NCBI RefSeq assembly: GCF_014851395.1
Contig: NW_024042261.1
Coordinates: 34,177,942 to 34,241,941, forward strand
Source of the DNA: Micropterus salmoides
Lineage: Eukaryota; Chordata; Actinopteri; Centrarchiformes; Centrarchidae
DNA: 64,000 nucleotides
Reading direction: 5' to 3'
Shown here: positions 25,074 through 36,899 of the stretch, piece by piece
Layout: every line of letters starts with the position of its first letter
Numbering within the stretch: position 1 is the first letter of the stretch
Notes under the pieces: generated by a model
Told to the model about the DNA's origin: nothing
What the model saw: only the letters and a program-made list of their open reading frames with translations
Database searches by the model: none
Made by a program: the position numbers and the translations under genes

Positions 25074-27168
25074 CAGCTTAGATAACTGAAGGTGGAGTCA
25101 GCTTCAGGTGGCATCATGTTTACTTTCAAACTACAATTACACTTTCATATTTAAAATACATTTTGTTTAACTGAATTTGGTATCACATGGCAAACCAGGA
25201 AAAATCAATATTCTTTCTGAAAACATATTTTTTTTCAAGTACCTGCACAGTCTTAGATAAAAGTAAATATATTAAATACATATTGATTCTGAAGTGTTCA
25301 AACCACATTTACACAGAAGAAATGCCTGCAGCAATCATTTATGTACTCAGTTCATGTTTTACTATACTATATAAAGATGCTTGTACCAGAGTTCCTTTTG
25401 GGTATTTTTAATTTGAGAAAGAGTATATGTATCCCTATTTGTGACATGTGACAACCTTGAAAAGAACGCTGAATCACCATCTGAATGAGATCTCCATCCG
25501 AGAAAAAAAGAGCAACAATGACAGGCTTTGTTTTTGTTGGTCAGCTACTTAATCCCTCCTGGGACAAAAAAAAAACACACTGGGTTTGAGCTAACAGGCC
25601 TCATTGTCAGAGTCATTTGAGGTGTTTTTTTTTCAAATGCAGGATATATGGTTAAATAGTTTAATAAACTTAAATGCATTGAGAGTATCAGCCTGGTATT
25701 CGTTGACCTAACATAAAAGAAACTCTTTTGAATCTCCATGGGACACACCAATGCAAACCTCAAACCATAAATAGAGACTGGGATTTAGGAATGGTAAATG
25801 GTAAAAACAAAAAAGGACAAAGTGAGGTGCAAAAGGACCACCTCTCTCGAAAATGAAAGAGCGTTCTTGCTTCTGAATATTCAAAAACACTGAATCACAG
25901 CTCAGTCTCTCTCTGAGTCAACATCAGCCTTTTGTCGTGCTGAATACTAAATGACTCAAAGGATACTTCAAAAGGTCTGAATGTCTTCTAAATATCTTGC
26001 TGTTTGAAAACAACAGGCCTGTTGAGGTTGGCTGACCTACGAGCTCTGTGTCATTACAGGCTTTCCTCTAATTAACAGAGGTCACTTGGGGTCAGTGGTC
26101 AGGATGAGGGTCTCTCCTATCTGTGTTTAACCCCGTAGACAAACAAAAATGTCAAATTGTGTTTTTGTATCAATACAGTACACACAAACTTCTTTGAATA
26201 AGCACTTGAAGCAGTTTTACTTGTTATACACAAATTACAGGTTTTTTGAATGCTTAAGCCCGATTTTGAAAACAAGGCTCATTTTGTCAAAACACTACAC
26301 ACAATTCACACAACTATTCACACAACACCTCAGATAGTTTGCAAAATTAAACATTTCATTCAATATGCAATAATTTATAAAAACCCAATTTTGTCACCGT
26401 ATGGCACACACGGTTCAAATTCTGTTTCAGCTAGTTAAACACCGCCATGCTCAATCTAAAACTTCTACTTTAAAATTTCTACTTTTCAAATTTGATTTGA
26501 TTTGACTGAGAATGCACCGAAGCAGAGAATGTGCGTTCAGTTTGGCACACTTGGTAAATTATTTGGCTACAAGTTTAATGGTTTTAGAAATAATGCTTAA
26601 AGAATGACTGTTAGTGTCGCTTTACTGTTGTGCACTTCTCAGATCAGAATTGAAATTCTCAAAACTGCATGTTCATCCCCCGCATCATCTTGTCACTTGT
26701 GCACATCATAAAAGCAATTTCTCATTGTTTTGAACATTTTGCAAATGCTGTACAATTGTCTGCTGTTTCCTACATTATCAATTGGCTATGTCATGCTGAA
26801 CACAATGTATTATACCGGTTCTCTGTTGAATAGTCTTACCTCCCCAAAACATCTAGGCAATTGTTCATTGCATATCCTCATCACTACATGGAAAATGGCT
26901 GAACACATTGTCAAAATCAAAGTTAATTAAAGTCAAACTTTATTGTCATTCTTTGCATTCAAGTATATAGCTGAACAAAATGTTCTTTAGTACAGATCAT
27001 GGTGCATAGGCAAAATAAGAATAGACAACAACAAATCACAACATACTACAGTAGCAACACAGCCCTCAGACCATTCACCCGATACACACAATACCATACA
27101 CAGTACACTGTGAGCAGTCAATAGTGCAGTGTAAATAATATACGCCACTTGGTGTACATACTCACATA

Positions 27169-27223
27169 TGTGTGTGTGTGTGTGTGTGCGTATATATATT
27201 TATATATAAATATATATATGTAT

Positions 27224-27259
<36 letters not shown>

Positions 27260-27260
27260 C
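27169..27260. repeat. compound microsatellite (TG)n-(TA)n-(GA)n
   Basis: A TG run at 27169-27188, an imperfect TA-rich stretch to about 27223, then GA repeats to about 27258. Confidence 0.9.
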
Positions 27261-27419
27261 TCAGACTAACAAATAATTGCACAGATTTTCAAATTATTAT
27301 TATTTTGATCATTTGATATTTTAGTAAGTGTTTTGTTTTACATTTAATACTGATTTCTTTTTTCTTTTATTTATTATTATTATTTTTTTAATCAATTAAT
27401 TCTTTTAATTTTTAAAAAA

Positions 27420-27790
27420 AAATTTGTCTATAATATATACACACACACGTTACTGTTTCATTTATTTATTTTATTTTTAATATATTTTATTTTTTAACAA
27501 ACACACACACACACACTCGCTTACTGTTTTATTTATTATTTTATTTTTAATATATTTTTTAACACAAACACACACACGCTTACTGTTTTATTTATTTATT
27601 TTAATTTTTAATATTTCTTTTTTTTCTTTTTTTTTTCTTTTTTTTTTAAACACAAACACATATACACTTTGATTACTTTACGCTTTAATTGTTTAATGAA
27701 ATGTATGGGGCTGATTGTTCTTATGTTGTATATATGATGCTTTGGCAATGTTGTTATAACATTCATGCCAATAAAGCTAATTTGAATTGA
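27420..27790 (+). repeat. AT/CA-rich retroelement tail region
   Basis: Three diverged copies of a unit made of a CA run, 'gcttactgttttatttattt' type sequence and poly-T lie at about 27430-27660, followed by a LINE-like terminus (atgccaataaagctaatttg) at about 27765-27785. The family is not assigned. Confidence 0.5.
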
Positions 27791-28377
27791 ATTGAGAGAG
27801 AGAGAGAAAGAGAGTAACAATGATATCAGCTGACAAAAAATTATAGTACGAACAGTAAACTGTGAATCCTGTCCAATCTCTTGCAATGTATAACTTCATA
27901 ATGTGTCATAATGTGTAACTTTATATTGTTGAAATTGATATGACATATTGAAAATGTTCAGCCAAGCTAGTACTTGAGACACAATAACCACAATCTGTGA
28001 TTCATGTACCAACTCCCTGAACCATTTCTGCTAAAGCACATTTCCTGCTTTACACTCAGATTACAGTTCTAAACAACAGCTTTTTCCAAAAACTATGCAC
28101 ATAGACAAACCTTCACAGTATTTTATAGTAGTGCAACATTTAGCTTTGTCTAATCAAATGTAACTCTGAGCCTGTCCTCTCTGATGGATTGAATCCTTAC
28201 CCAACTTTCTGATCCTGTCGAGGAGCTCTTGATTCCACTTGCCTTGTCTATTTTGCTCCATGTTAAAAAGAACTGCAAATGTTCACACACCCTTTAACAA
28301 TATATGTTTACCAATTAAGTTTACTACCACGTGAAATTAGCAATGCAATTATGAATGTATTTTACAGCTTTGTTTTG

Positions 28378-28825
28378 TACAAACTGTAATAATTGAAGTA
28401 GTCCTTTGTGACTCTGTTTGTTGGGGCATTAAGCTACCAACACTAAGGTTGTGGATTTGGATCCCACTGATGTCACGTACAGTAAAAATCTCACACTTCA
28501 TGGCGGTGATTCTGAAGTTTTAAATCTGAACTTATCAAATGAAACAACAATACATGTTTATTAAGCAAATGTTTCAGCAATGATCAATTAGGAACAATCA
28601 GCATAGTTAAAGGTATTGTTAAAGGTATTTTAACAATGGAGAAGAAAATCTTAACAAACATTCTGCATGTACTTTGTATGAACATAATGTATTTTAATGA
28701 AACATGTCTTTCTACATGTTTTTGTACTGTCAATGTCAGATGTACTTCATGTAAAAAAAATCTTTTTGTTTTTTGTACTCAGAGTGGTGAAATATTACCA
28801 CAGTCTTGCGTGGATAGTACCATAG
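28378..28825 (+). repeat. left arm of ~450-bp inverted repeat pair
   Basis: Aligns over its length with the reverse complement of 30159-30620. Shared landmarks are tacaaactgtaat, gtcctttgtg.ctctgtttgtt, aagctaccaacac, acagtaaaaatctcacac, tctgaagttttgaatctgaac-like, gaaacaacaatacat, gcatgtactttg.atgaa and gtgaaatattaccaca. The first ~90 bases have a tRNA-like look (see the right arm). Confidence 0.85.
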
Positions 28826-30158
28826 AAGAAGAAAAAAATCTATACATCAGCAAGAAAAATAAGTTTCAGTTCAGAAAATGTGGCTTTTTTTTCCACTTTT
28901 TCAACTTCAGCTTGAGTGACTGTTTTTGATAATACAACTTAGAGGCATTTCTACATGTGTTGGCTTTCTGAGAGAAGACCTAAATTCACCAAGCACCAAA
29001 GGTGACTGCTTTTACATGATAACATCCACTGCAGAATAAAAGTTTAGGGTTAGGGACGAAAATCCTGCTTTTCATGCTGTATGTATACAACCAAAATTAA
29101 AAATTTCCTTTAATGTAATAAAAATTCCCAAAAACTGTTTAATCCAAGAACTAGATTTGAGAAATGCAGTTAATTGGCTTTTATATAAAACAAAGGTGAA
29201 TAAGTAGAAAGAGATGGTTAAAAGGTTTGCTCAGATTACAGAGGGAGGTCAATGCATACAGTGTGCATGCAGTGCATTCTGGGATACACTTAGGAAACCT
29301 AACACAACAACCCTTTCAAGAAACTATTACTGTTATTACTGTAAATGTATATTTTTACAGGCAGAGGGAGCCACTATTGCATTCTACCTCTGTTGTGTGG
29401 TTTTTCTCAAAACACAGGTAGCAACACCCTTCTTTAGGATTTCAGTTGTGTCTGTTTGGATACACAAAAATCAGGTTGGCTGAGTCAACAACATGTTTTC
29501 TTCATAAAGTCTTTTATTGTGGAGTTTATCCAGATTTTTCTCGAGTTTTTATTTTATTTAATTTCTCTAATTATTTTTAATGGCATTTTCTATCATACAT
29601 ACTGGAATTATGTGTTTTGTTTCTGATTTTATAATTTGTAGATTTTAATTGTTGCCTTGTGTGAAGCACTTGAGTTTGAAAAGTGCCAGATAAATATAGA
29701 TTATTATTATAGTACTATTATTATAAAAGTATTGCAGGTTAAAGGGATTCTTAACAGGGTGTGCTTTTCAGTGCCCAAAACACAAGGCACTACAATATCT
29801 ATCAAATGTAGTTATCTCTCTTTAGTTTTTATTTATGCTGGCAGCTTTCCCTTTGTAAGGAGTGCTCAGTATTAGGGAGTTCTTACTTAGAACCTCTGAT
29901 AGCAACAGTGCACCTCCTACTTCCAAGGAAAAACATTTTTGTGTCTTGGAACACCAGACAGCCAGAAGACAAATCTGTGGATTGCCAGACCAAGTCAGAT
30001 AAACCAGTTTGAATCATAACAGCGGACATGATTGGCTAATGCATCCTGGAACCCACTTGTATTTGTTGGAGGACAAGGGAGATTTTTAACCTTTATGCAG
30101 TGGCAGCTAACTAAGCATACAATTTCACACCTGATCAACACCCCTGGTAGCACATTTA
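28826..30158. other. spacer between the inverted repeat arms
   Basis: About 1.3 kb without a recognisable gene. A retroelement-type end, 'aagtgccagataaatatagattattatta', lies at about 29681-29710. Confidence 0.5.
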
Positions 30159-30620
30159 CTATGGTACTATTCACACAAATATGTGGTAATATTTCACTAG
30201 CAGAAAAAAAACACAACAGATATCAAGAAAGACCTTTACATGTGACATTGCCTGAGTTCAACAAAAAGATGTAGAAAGACAAGTTTCACATTTAAATGCA
30301 TTTTATTCATTCAAAGTACATGCATAGCTTTGGAGAAGATTTTCTACTTTGTTGTTAAAATACATTTTACTACGACTTTGCTCATTAATGGAACATCAGT
30401 GAAACAGTTGCTTAATATATATCTATGTACTGTTGTTTCACTTGCCTGACATGTTCAGATTCAAAACTTCAGAACCACCAACCTAAGGTGTGAGATTTTT
30501 ACTGTATGTGACCTCAGTGGGATTCAAACCCTCGACCTTACCAACCTACCGTGTTGGTAGCTTAACGCTTTATGTAACAAACAGAGCCACAAAGGACCAC
30601 TGCAATGATTACAGTTTGTA
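30159..30620 (-). repeat. right arm of ~450-bp inverted repeat pair
   Basis: Minus-strand copy of the repeat at 28378-28825, at roughly three-quarters identity by eye. On the minus strand the head reads like a degenerate tRNA: 'ggctctgtttgtt' in the A-box position and 'gggtttgaatcccac' as a good B box (GGTTYGANTCC). Either these are two head-to-head copies of a tRNA-headed SINE-like repeat, or they are the arms of one foldback element of about 2.25 kb. Confidence 0.8.
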
Positions 30621-30629
30621 TCCACACAA

Positions 30630-33600
30630 AACATGGTTATTTAGGGAGTTCACTATGCGCTGCAGGTGCAACTTCATTAGAGCATATCCTGTACATGTAG
30701 CCACTTGCACAGCACCTTGCTAAACATTCACCTGTCGTGAGAGCGGGAGCGAGTCCGACCGGTTTCCATGAGATACTGGTGCCTACTGTTAGTAGGTTAT
30801 ACACTTTCCTAGATACTAACAACTATTAGAATATTCTTAGTGACCAATTCTCTCTACCTTTAATTCAAACCTTTATTTCTTTAGATTATGTTTACTTGCT
30901 GTGTGTTAATGTTGAAAACCAAGTACAAATTATTAAAGCCCATAGAGTGAAATCTAGTAATGGATGATGTAAACGACATGTATTAGGAAGTTACACATTA
31001 TTAATAAAAACTTAGGAAGCAAAAGTTGTTGATGTAGTTTGTTTAAAACCCCAAAAGACCGAATCCCTTTTGCTAATAGTGCACGCAGAGGAGGAACTGA
31101 AATGTCCCCAGGCCAAAACACAAACCCTCAGTCACTCCCCGATTTCACAACCAAAATGGCATATATCCTGACTTGCATGAGATGAGATCTGCAACAGAAG
31201 GAGCCCTACATTGCCAACGTAACAAAAATCAACTCTAAGAGATCTGAGCCACTTTGTCCTGAAAACAGAAACGAACAAAGTAGAACAAAAAGTGACTGTA
31301 CAGATCTTCTCTGAAAGACCTCTTCAAATCATCACTTCTGCAGACCCTTGAAGACTTCAGGTTCCTGTTAGTCATGTGATAATGTGTCATGTCAGCACAC
31401 TCATGACTAACTGAAGATCCCACAGAGATACTGACCGTGCTTAAACCACACACTGAAACTGTGACTGTTCCTGAACAATGGCCCCAGGGCTTGTTGTGAT
31501 GACATCACTCGCCAAATAAAGACTTGGTCCACCGATACACAAATATCTTTTCTTCTGATACATGAAACTATTTTTGTCTCTTGAAAAACCAAAACATTGT
31601 CACAAAGGACAATTATTGTCACAAGATATTTCTCTTTTCATGAGCCAGAGGCACATCCCTTCATCAAATACAAAAATACAACCTTTATAACCTTTTGAAC
31701 ACAGTGTAAACTTTACAACCACTACTTTTTGCTACCCAATTTTTAAACTGTGAATCGGAAATTCTCCCTTGTAGTCACCCCTTGCACATTTAAAATGGCT
31801 GTAGTATTTCTGGATGTCTATACATGTGTATTTTAATTGTAAATTGAAAAACTAGAACTCTTGTCTGCACTGCCCGCTGAACCAGCTAGTTCAACTGAAG
31901 GGTTGGAAATTTGAGTGAGAGCCAAAGTCAGTCGTTACTGCGAAGCCTGGGCTTGCCCTAGACTACCTGCTGACACTTGTCACTTCAGCTCCCTTTGGCA
32001 TTTTCTCACGGCTGCTGGAGTCAAGTCTTCTACCTGTTTCCGCATTAATTACTTATTAAAATATATCAACTGAACACTGAAATCTCAACACTTTTCACAC
32101 CCTTTACTTTCAAAAACACTGAGTTCCACATATTAGAATGACTTTCTTCACTGTCAATCCGATTTTTTAAAATGAAACACATACAAGATTATTCAGTATC
32201 TGATACAGTTCTTTGTAGTTTTTGCATGTGTATTAGTACCTTGTTTACAACATGTTACTTTTTCAGTTACATTAGACATGTCATTGTGGCCTCTCTGAGG
32301 GCTATCAGGATCTGCATATCAGCACTCATCTCAACGTGAAACCATCTCTCCTCAGATTCTTAATTGTGGAAATTCCTCACTGCCTCCTTGCGTGTGGAAC
32401 CCAATCTCCATAGCCAGGCTGAAGTAGCTTTAATGATCCTACCTTGGATAAAATAGAGGCATTATAGTCCTAACAGCACTTTTGGCTCTTGAACACTACC
32501 TCTATTCATTTCAGAAACAATCTGATTCTCTCTCTACCTCTCTTTGCCCCATCTCACTATTCCCTCTTTTTGCAACAGTCTGTCAACTGGAATCACTTGG
32601 CATAGTGTTTGCCATTTCCCCAACATCTCCCTCTTGCTGTCTTCCCGCTGCTGTGGAAAACTATCGATAAATCAAGTGGGAGCCCTGGACTGCAGAGTGC
32701 ACGTTTTTCTCCCAAGACAAACCTGGTATCCCTGCAAGGTCAGCTTTGATCTCTTTTTTTCAGCTGCAGTACATGTTTTCTGTTCATGCATGCTCATATA
32801 AAATACTTCTATTCTGATTGAACAAATAGGGCTCATAAGAAAACAATCATTGATCAATCATTGAATGACATCATTATTAAAAATCTTGAGGTCTCATTAC
32901 AGAAATATTTTTATGGGCATGTCCTTACGTTGTGCCAGCAATGCTATTTTGTTACACCACTGTGTGAGTAGGCCTGTTTAAATCAGTGTAATCAATTAAT
33001 TCCATGTGGATGTAATATGTACTTGACTGCTTTGTTTGTGCACTAGGACTGATATCAGAATGGTTTGAGCATTTACCCAACCAGCTGCATTCTGTGGTTT
33101 ATAGTTTATCAGAGTGACTTATTTATTTATTAAGGACAACATAAGTTAAAAATTAAAAGTTTAACAATATGCCCAATTTAATGTTTGTGACATCAGCAGT
33201 TGTAATGCTTTTTTGCATAGCTGCAATAGGAGCCACAAGTTTGGCTTCAACTAGTTTAGTAATTTTCACAGTAGTGAAATTCTGTGTACTAAATATTATA
33301 TATAAAACTAAGAAACTGTGATGTAAGGAAGAAAATTGTATTTTTATGCACTTACATAGGCCTACATATTCTGACATAGGTTTTCACTCGTACAATTTTC
33401 AGTCTGTACACTTGGGCAAATGTGGAAAAATGTAGTTTGTGTTTTCTGCCTTTGTCTCAGACTGAAAATCCGACATCTGAAAAGATCAGAGACCAACGTT
33501 CAAAGGTTAATAGACTACATCATTAGCAAAATCCTGACAAAAGGTTTTTTTGTTATTTTTCAAAAAATCTAAACTTGAGAGTTCTTTGTTTTTAATTAAA

Positions 33601-33845
33601 GGCATTTTAGTCAAGTTATACGTTCATTTCCACTCTTTAGGCTTCCATTAAAAAGTGAAAATGACAGATTTAACTTGACTAAAATGAGTGTCTTGTACTG
33701 ACATAAGAAGGTAGAAAACACACATTCCCTGCTTACCCAATAATCAATGTTTGATGAAAACCCTGAAATCTTTCATTTAAATTACAAATGAAATACTATG
33801 TGATCCTCAACAGCCTGAAAAGTACAATATTTAAATCTAGGAAGA
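30630..33845. other. noncoding divide, distal half
   Basis: No gene is recognised up to the start of the tandem duplication at 33846. A CpG-containing patch lies at 30725-30765. The only other features are short simple-sequence runs. Confidence 0.5.
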
Positions 33846-34295
33846 ATTATGAAAACTACTTAACTAACCTTAACTTGTTTAAGGTTACTAACTAAGTAAT
33901 CTTAAACAAAGCTGTTCACTGTTCCTGAAAAGGACATTTTGTAGATTTATGACTTTCACTTCACAACAGCACAGCAGTGTTTTCTGTCACTGTTACCGTA
34001 GTACATAACAGAAAATATGTCAAAAGAAAAACCTAGTACTTACCTCATGACCAATACTACAGTTTTGAGGGTGTGGCTGATGCTATTTTTTTAAAGCCTG
34101 CTAAACGGATCTCAGTACCTATTAGTCACAGTGTGCTTGTTTTTGTGTTTTTTTTCTGCATTGATTACTGAACTGAGCAAAAAACTGACATGATTACACA
34201 TGCCCACGGCTGGGAGTGGGGAGATGGGGGAGATCATCACGTCACAGTTTTTTGTGACAGTGTGTGTGTGTGTCAAGCCGCTCCTAGGTTAAGTG

Positions 34296-34303
34296 TATAA
34301 AAG
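34296..34303 (+). promoter_or_regulatory. TATA box, claudin 4
   Basis: TATAAAAG, about 130 bases upstream of the start codon, preceded by a short TG run at about 34259-34273. It is conserved exactly in the duplicate at 38520. Confidence 0.7.
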
Positions 34304-34430
34304 ACCAACTGCAGCCTTGCTTAAACATTTACTCTTGGGGATCTCTCCAGCAAGACATTACTGACTTCCAGAGATACAACTTTTGGACCCTTTTTTTTGG
34401 ACAACTGTGCGAGAAGCTTCCTGAGGAGAT

Positions 34431-35054
34431 ATGGTGTCAGCTGCTCTTCAGATGTTGGGCACTGCCCTGTGCATTATTGGCTGGATAGGTACCATCATTG
34501 TCTGCGCCTTGCCGCAGTGGAAAGTGACAGCCTTCATCGGTCAGAACATTGTCACTGCTCAAACCAGTTGGGAGGGCATCTGGATGTCCTGTGTGGTCCA
34601 GAGCACAGGGCAGATGCAGTGCAAGGTTTATGACTCAATGTTGGCCCTTTCCAGTGACCTCCAGGCTGCCCGCGCCCTCATCATTATCGCTATCCTTGTC
34701 GGTATCTTCGGCATCCTCCTGGCCATCGCAGGGGGCAAATGCACCAACTGCGTGGAGGACGAGGGCCCCAAAGCCAAAATTGGCGTGACATCTGGTGTGG
34801 TCTTCATTATTGCCGGTGTTATGTGCCTCATTCCTGTGTGCTGGACAGCAAACACCATCATCAGGGATTTCTACAACCCATTACTGATGAGCTCTCAGAA
34901 AATGGAGCTTGGAGCTTCTCTCTTCATTGGCTGGGGTTCTGCTGGCCTCCTCATCCTGGGTGGTGGACTCCTCTGTTCCAACTGCCCTCCCAAGGATAAC
35001 CACTCTGCCAAGTACTCAGCTCCCCGTTCAACTGCACCTAAGGGCTATGTCTGA
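34431..35054 (+). CDS. claudin 4 of the array (207 aa, duplication A copy 1)
   Basis: Single-exon claudin. Membrane segments at about 8-28, 82-102, 117-137 and 160-181; ECL1 W30, G49-I-W51, C54, C64 with VVQSTGQMQ between; CTNC after TM2; ECL2 DFYNPLLMSSQKME; TM4 ends GGGLLCSNCPP; tail ends PKGYV, a PDZ-binding site. It resembles CLDN4-like fish claudins. It differs from its duplicate at 38655 at four residues only: Q29 (H there), T45 (A), S46 (A) and M153 (V). All four lie in the extracellular loops, and I found no synonymous difference between the two coding regions. The 5' leader is about 100 bases and the 3' UTR runs to the polyA signal at 35474. Confidence 0.96.
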   Translation: MVSAALQMLGTALCIIGWIGTIIVCALPQWKVTAFIGQNIVTAQTSWEGIWMSCVVQSTGQMQCKVYDSMLALSSDLQAARALIIIAILVGIFGILLAIAGGKCTNCVEDEGPKAKIGVTSGVVFIIAGVMCLIPVCWTANTIIRDFYNPLLMSSQKMELGASLFIGWGSAGLLILGGGLLCSNCPPKDNHSAKYSAPRSTAPKGYV

Positions 35055-35473
35055 GGAGGGAAAAGCCAAATGACAAGACGAAGAGACTGAAAAGGACTTG
35101 AATCAATTGCTTTGTGGTCCATACTATTGATTCATATTGTCACAACAAGTATGATTTATATTTCACAGTGATTTTATTGTGATCGAAATTTAATTTGATA
35201 CTTTCATGTTGAGTTACAGCAATTTAGTATATGTTCAATCAGTGCTAAGATAAAGAGATGTGCACCACACCCAAAAAACTGTATGCGGACTGAGTGACAA
35301 AATACCCACTCAGTGGGAGTGAAAAATATACACATTGGAACAACATTTGACACATTACTTTCGTTATTTGAATTGTAAAACTATTTTGTAATTGTACCTA
35401 GCTTTCATTAATTTGTGTCATTTTATATTTCATTTCATTTTAAGTCTTTTTCATCTGACTGCCTGAAACTGTA

Positions 35474-35479
35474 AATAAA
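35474..35479 (+). terminator. polyadenylation signal, claudin 4
   Basis: AATAAA about 420 bases after the stop codon, in a T-rich context; conserved in the duplicate at 39698. Confidence 0.7.
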
Positions 35480-35489
35480 CATTTTTTCA

Positions 35490-36170
35490 TCAACATTGAA
35501 TTATTATGTTTTGGACATTCTTTTGAATTTTATAACATGGTATTGAAAGAGCTTCATCTTAGGCTAAAATGGAGGCTTCAGAAAGAAATGATGGGATAGG
35601 GCTCTGCTATAGAAAATCCATGGATTTTAGCTGATTGTCTTTTATAAAAGTAATACAAAATTCTACATATTATCAACCAAAAACAAAACCTCAATACTCC
35701 TAATTGCTTTACACTGAAATTAGGAGTGTAGGCAGACAAAAGAAGAGTGAAACAATTAAACTTAACTGAGACGTAATATGAATAACAACATGTGTACATG
35801 AGTATGTAAAACACCTCAAAACACACTCTACATTATATGCACATCTAATACAAGGTTGTTTATCAAGTAGTCTTTTCCTATTATTATCATCAATTATGAG
35901 ATGAGATTTTTACAGGAAACCTAAATTTTGTGACTTTACCTGTCCAACACTGCCCCTAGCTGTAAAGAGAATAACTTTTTTTTAAGTGTTTTTAGCTTTT
36001 ATTCTCGTTCAGAACTGAAACTTCAATCCATGTCACAGAAGTCTTGTTTTTTAAAAATAAATTTCCTTAATTGTTTTCAGTGTCTTTTATTTGTACCTGA
36101 CCTTAAAGCTTTGGATTCTAGCAAGTCAGCAGAGCAGAAGGTCACTGGGTCTCTGTTTGTGTGTAAACTC
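35490..36170. other. intergenic between claudins 4 and 5
   Basis: No gene. The sequence is matched in copy 2 (about 39715-40390) except for small indels: an AT-rich insertion at about 39947-39967 in copy 2, and a locally diverged patch, 35968-36090 here against 40217-40310 there, next to the downstream promoter. Confidence 0.7.
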
Positions 36171-36177
36171 CTTCTAG

Positions 36178-36241
36178 CCAATGGGACAATGGTATCACAT
36201 AACCTCATTTCTGTGTGTTCTAACAAAACAAGCTATAAATA
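36178..36241 (+). promoter_or_regulatory. core promoter, claudin 5 (CCAAT and TATA)
   Basis: CCAAT at 36178-36182 and TATAAATA at 36234-36241. The start codon at 36308 is 67 bases past the TATA box, so the 5' leader is only about 40 bases. Both elements are conserved at 40400 and 40456. Confidence 0.65.
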
Positions 36242-36307
36242 CAAGCATACATCATTCCACTCGTCTTTCTTTTTGGATTTGAAGATAAGAGGAACAAAGC
36301 TGGCAAA

Positions 36308-36895
36308 ATGGTTTCTCAGGGGATTCAGATATTTGGTATGTTGATGGCTTTAATTGGCTGGTTCATGGTGATTGTGGTGTGCGTCTTGCCCATGTGGAAG
36401 GTCACTGCTTTCATCGGAGCTAACATCATCACAGCTCAGATCATCTGGCAGGGCATGTGGATGAACTGTGTGGTGATGAGTACAGGCCAGATGCAGTGCA
36501 AGGTGTATGACTCAATGATGGCCCTGCCCCAGGACCTGCAGGCAGCTCGTGCCATGATCATCATCTCCATCCTGACTGGAATATTTGGAGTGATCTTTTC
36601 AATCGCTGGTGGAAAATGTACTAATTTCATTGAGGAGGAGCGATCCAAGGCGAAGGCTTGCATCCTGGCTGGAGTTTGGTTCATCATCTCGGGGTTGCTT
36701 TGTCTCATTCCAGTCTCCTGGTCTTCCAACTCCACCATCATCAACTTCTACAATCCGCTCGGGATTGAACCTCAGAGGTATGAATTAGGAGCGGCACTGT
36801 ATATCGGCTGGGCAGCTGCTGCACTGCTGCTGATTGGAGGGGAGCTACTTTGTTGGAACTGCCCCCCCAACACCCCCACTTCATACCCAAATTGA
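36308..36895 (+). CDS. claudin 5 of the array (195 aa, no PDZ tail, copy 1)
   Basis: Single-exon claudin with a very short tail. ECL1 has W30, G49-M-W51 (WQGMW instead of WEGLW), C54 and C64, with VVMSTGQMQ between. CTNF replaces the usual CTNC after TM2; ECL2 is NFYNPLGIEPQRYE. The protein ends NTPTSYPN only ten residues after the CPP palmitoylation-type cluster, so it lacks the -YV PDZ-binding site and probably does not bind ZO proteins directly. TM4 carries E179 where most members have glycine (GGELLC against GGGLLC), an unusual charge in the membrane. It differs from its copy at F93, S140 and E179. It is likely expressed, given the conserved TATA box, but may be the weaker copy. Confidence 0.93.
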   Translation: MVSQGIQIFGMLMALIGWFMVIVVCVLPMWKVTAFIGANIITAQIIWQGMWMNCVVMSTGQMQCKVYDSMMALPQDLQAARAMIIISILTGIFGVIFSIAGGKCTNFIEEERSKAKACILAGVWFIISGLLCLIPVSWSSNSTIINFYNPLGIEPQRYELGAALYIGWAAAALLLIGGELLCWNCPPNTPTSYPN

Positions 36896-36899
36896 CACC

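Larger units (their letters stand above)
25080..28370. other. noncoding divide, proximal half
   Basis: Separates minus-strand claudins 1-3 from plus-strand claudins 4-12. No gene is recognised. About 26930-27160 is a reverse-oriented LINE-type 3' tail (minus strand ends in a tgacaataaagtttgact type motif), followed by a compound microsatellite at about 27169-27260. About 27330-27790 is very AT-rich with several short CA tracts and ends in 'catgccaataaagctaatttgaattgaattg', another retroelement-type terminus. Confidence 0.5.

Noticed and set aside
36030..36344. 104-aa frame overlapping the claudin 5 start
   Set aside because: It spans the TATA box and start site and is not conserved in its 5' part in the duplicate; best explained as chance.
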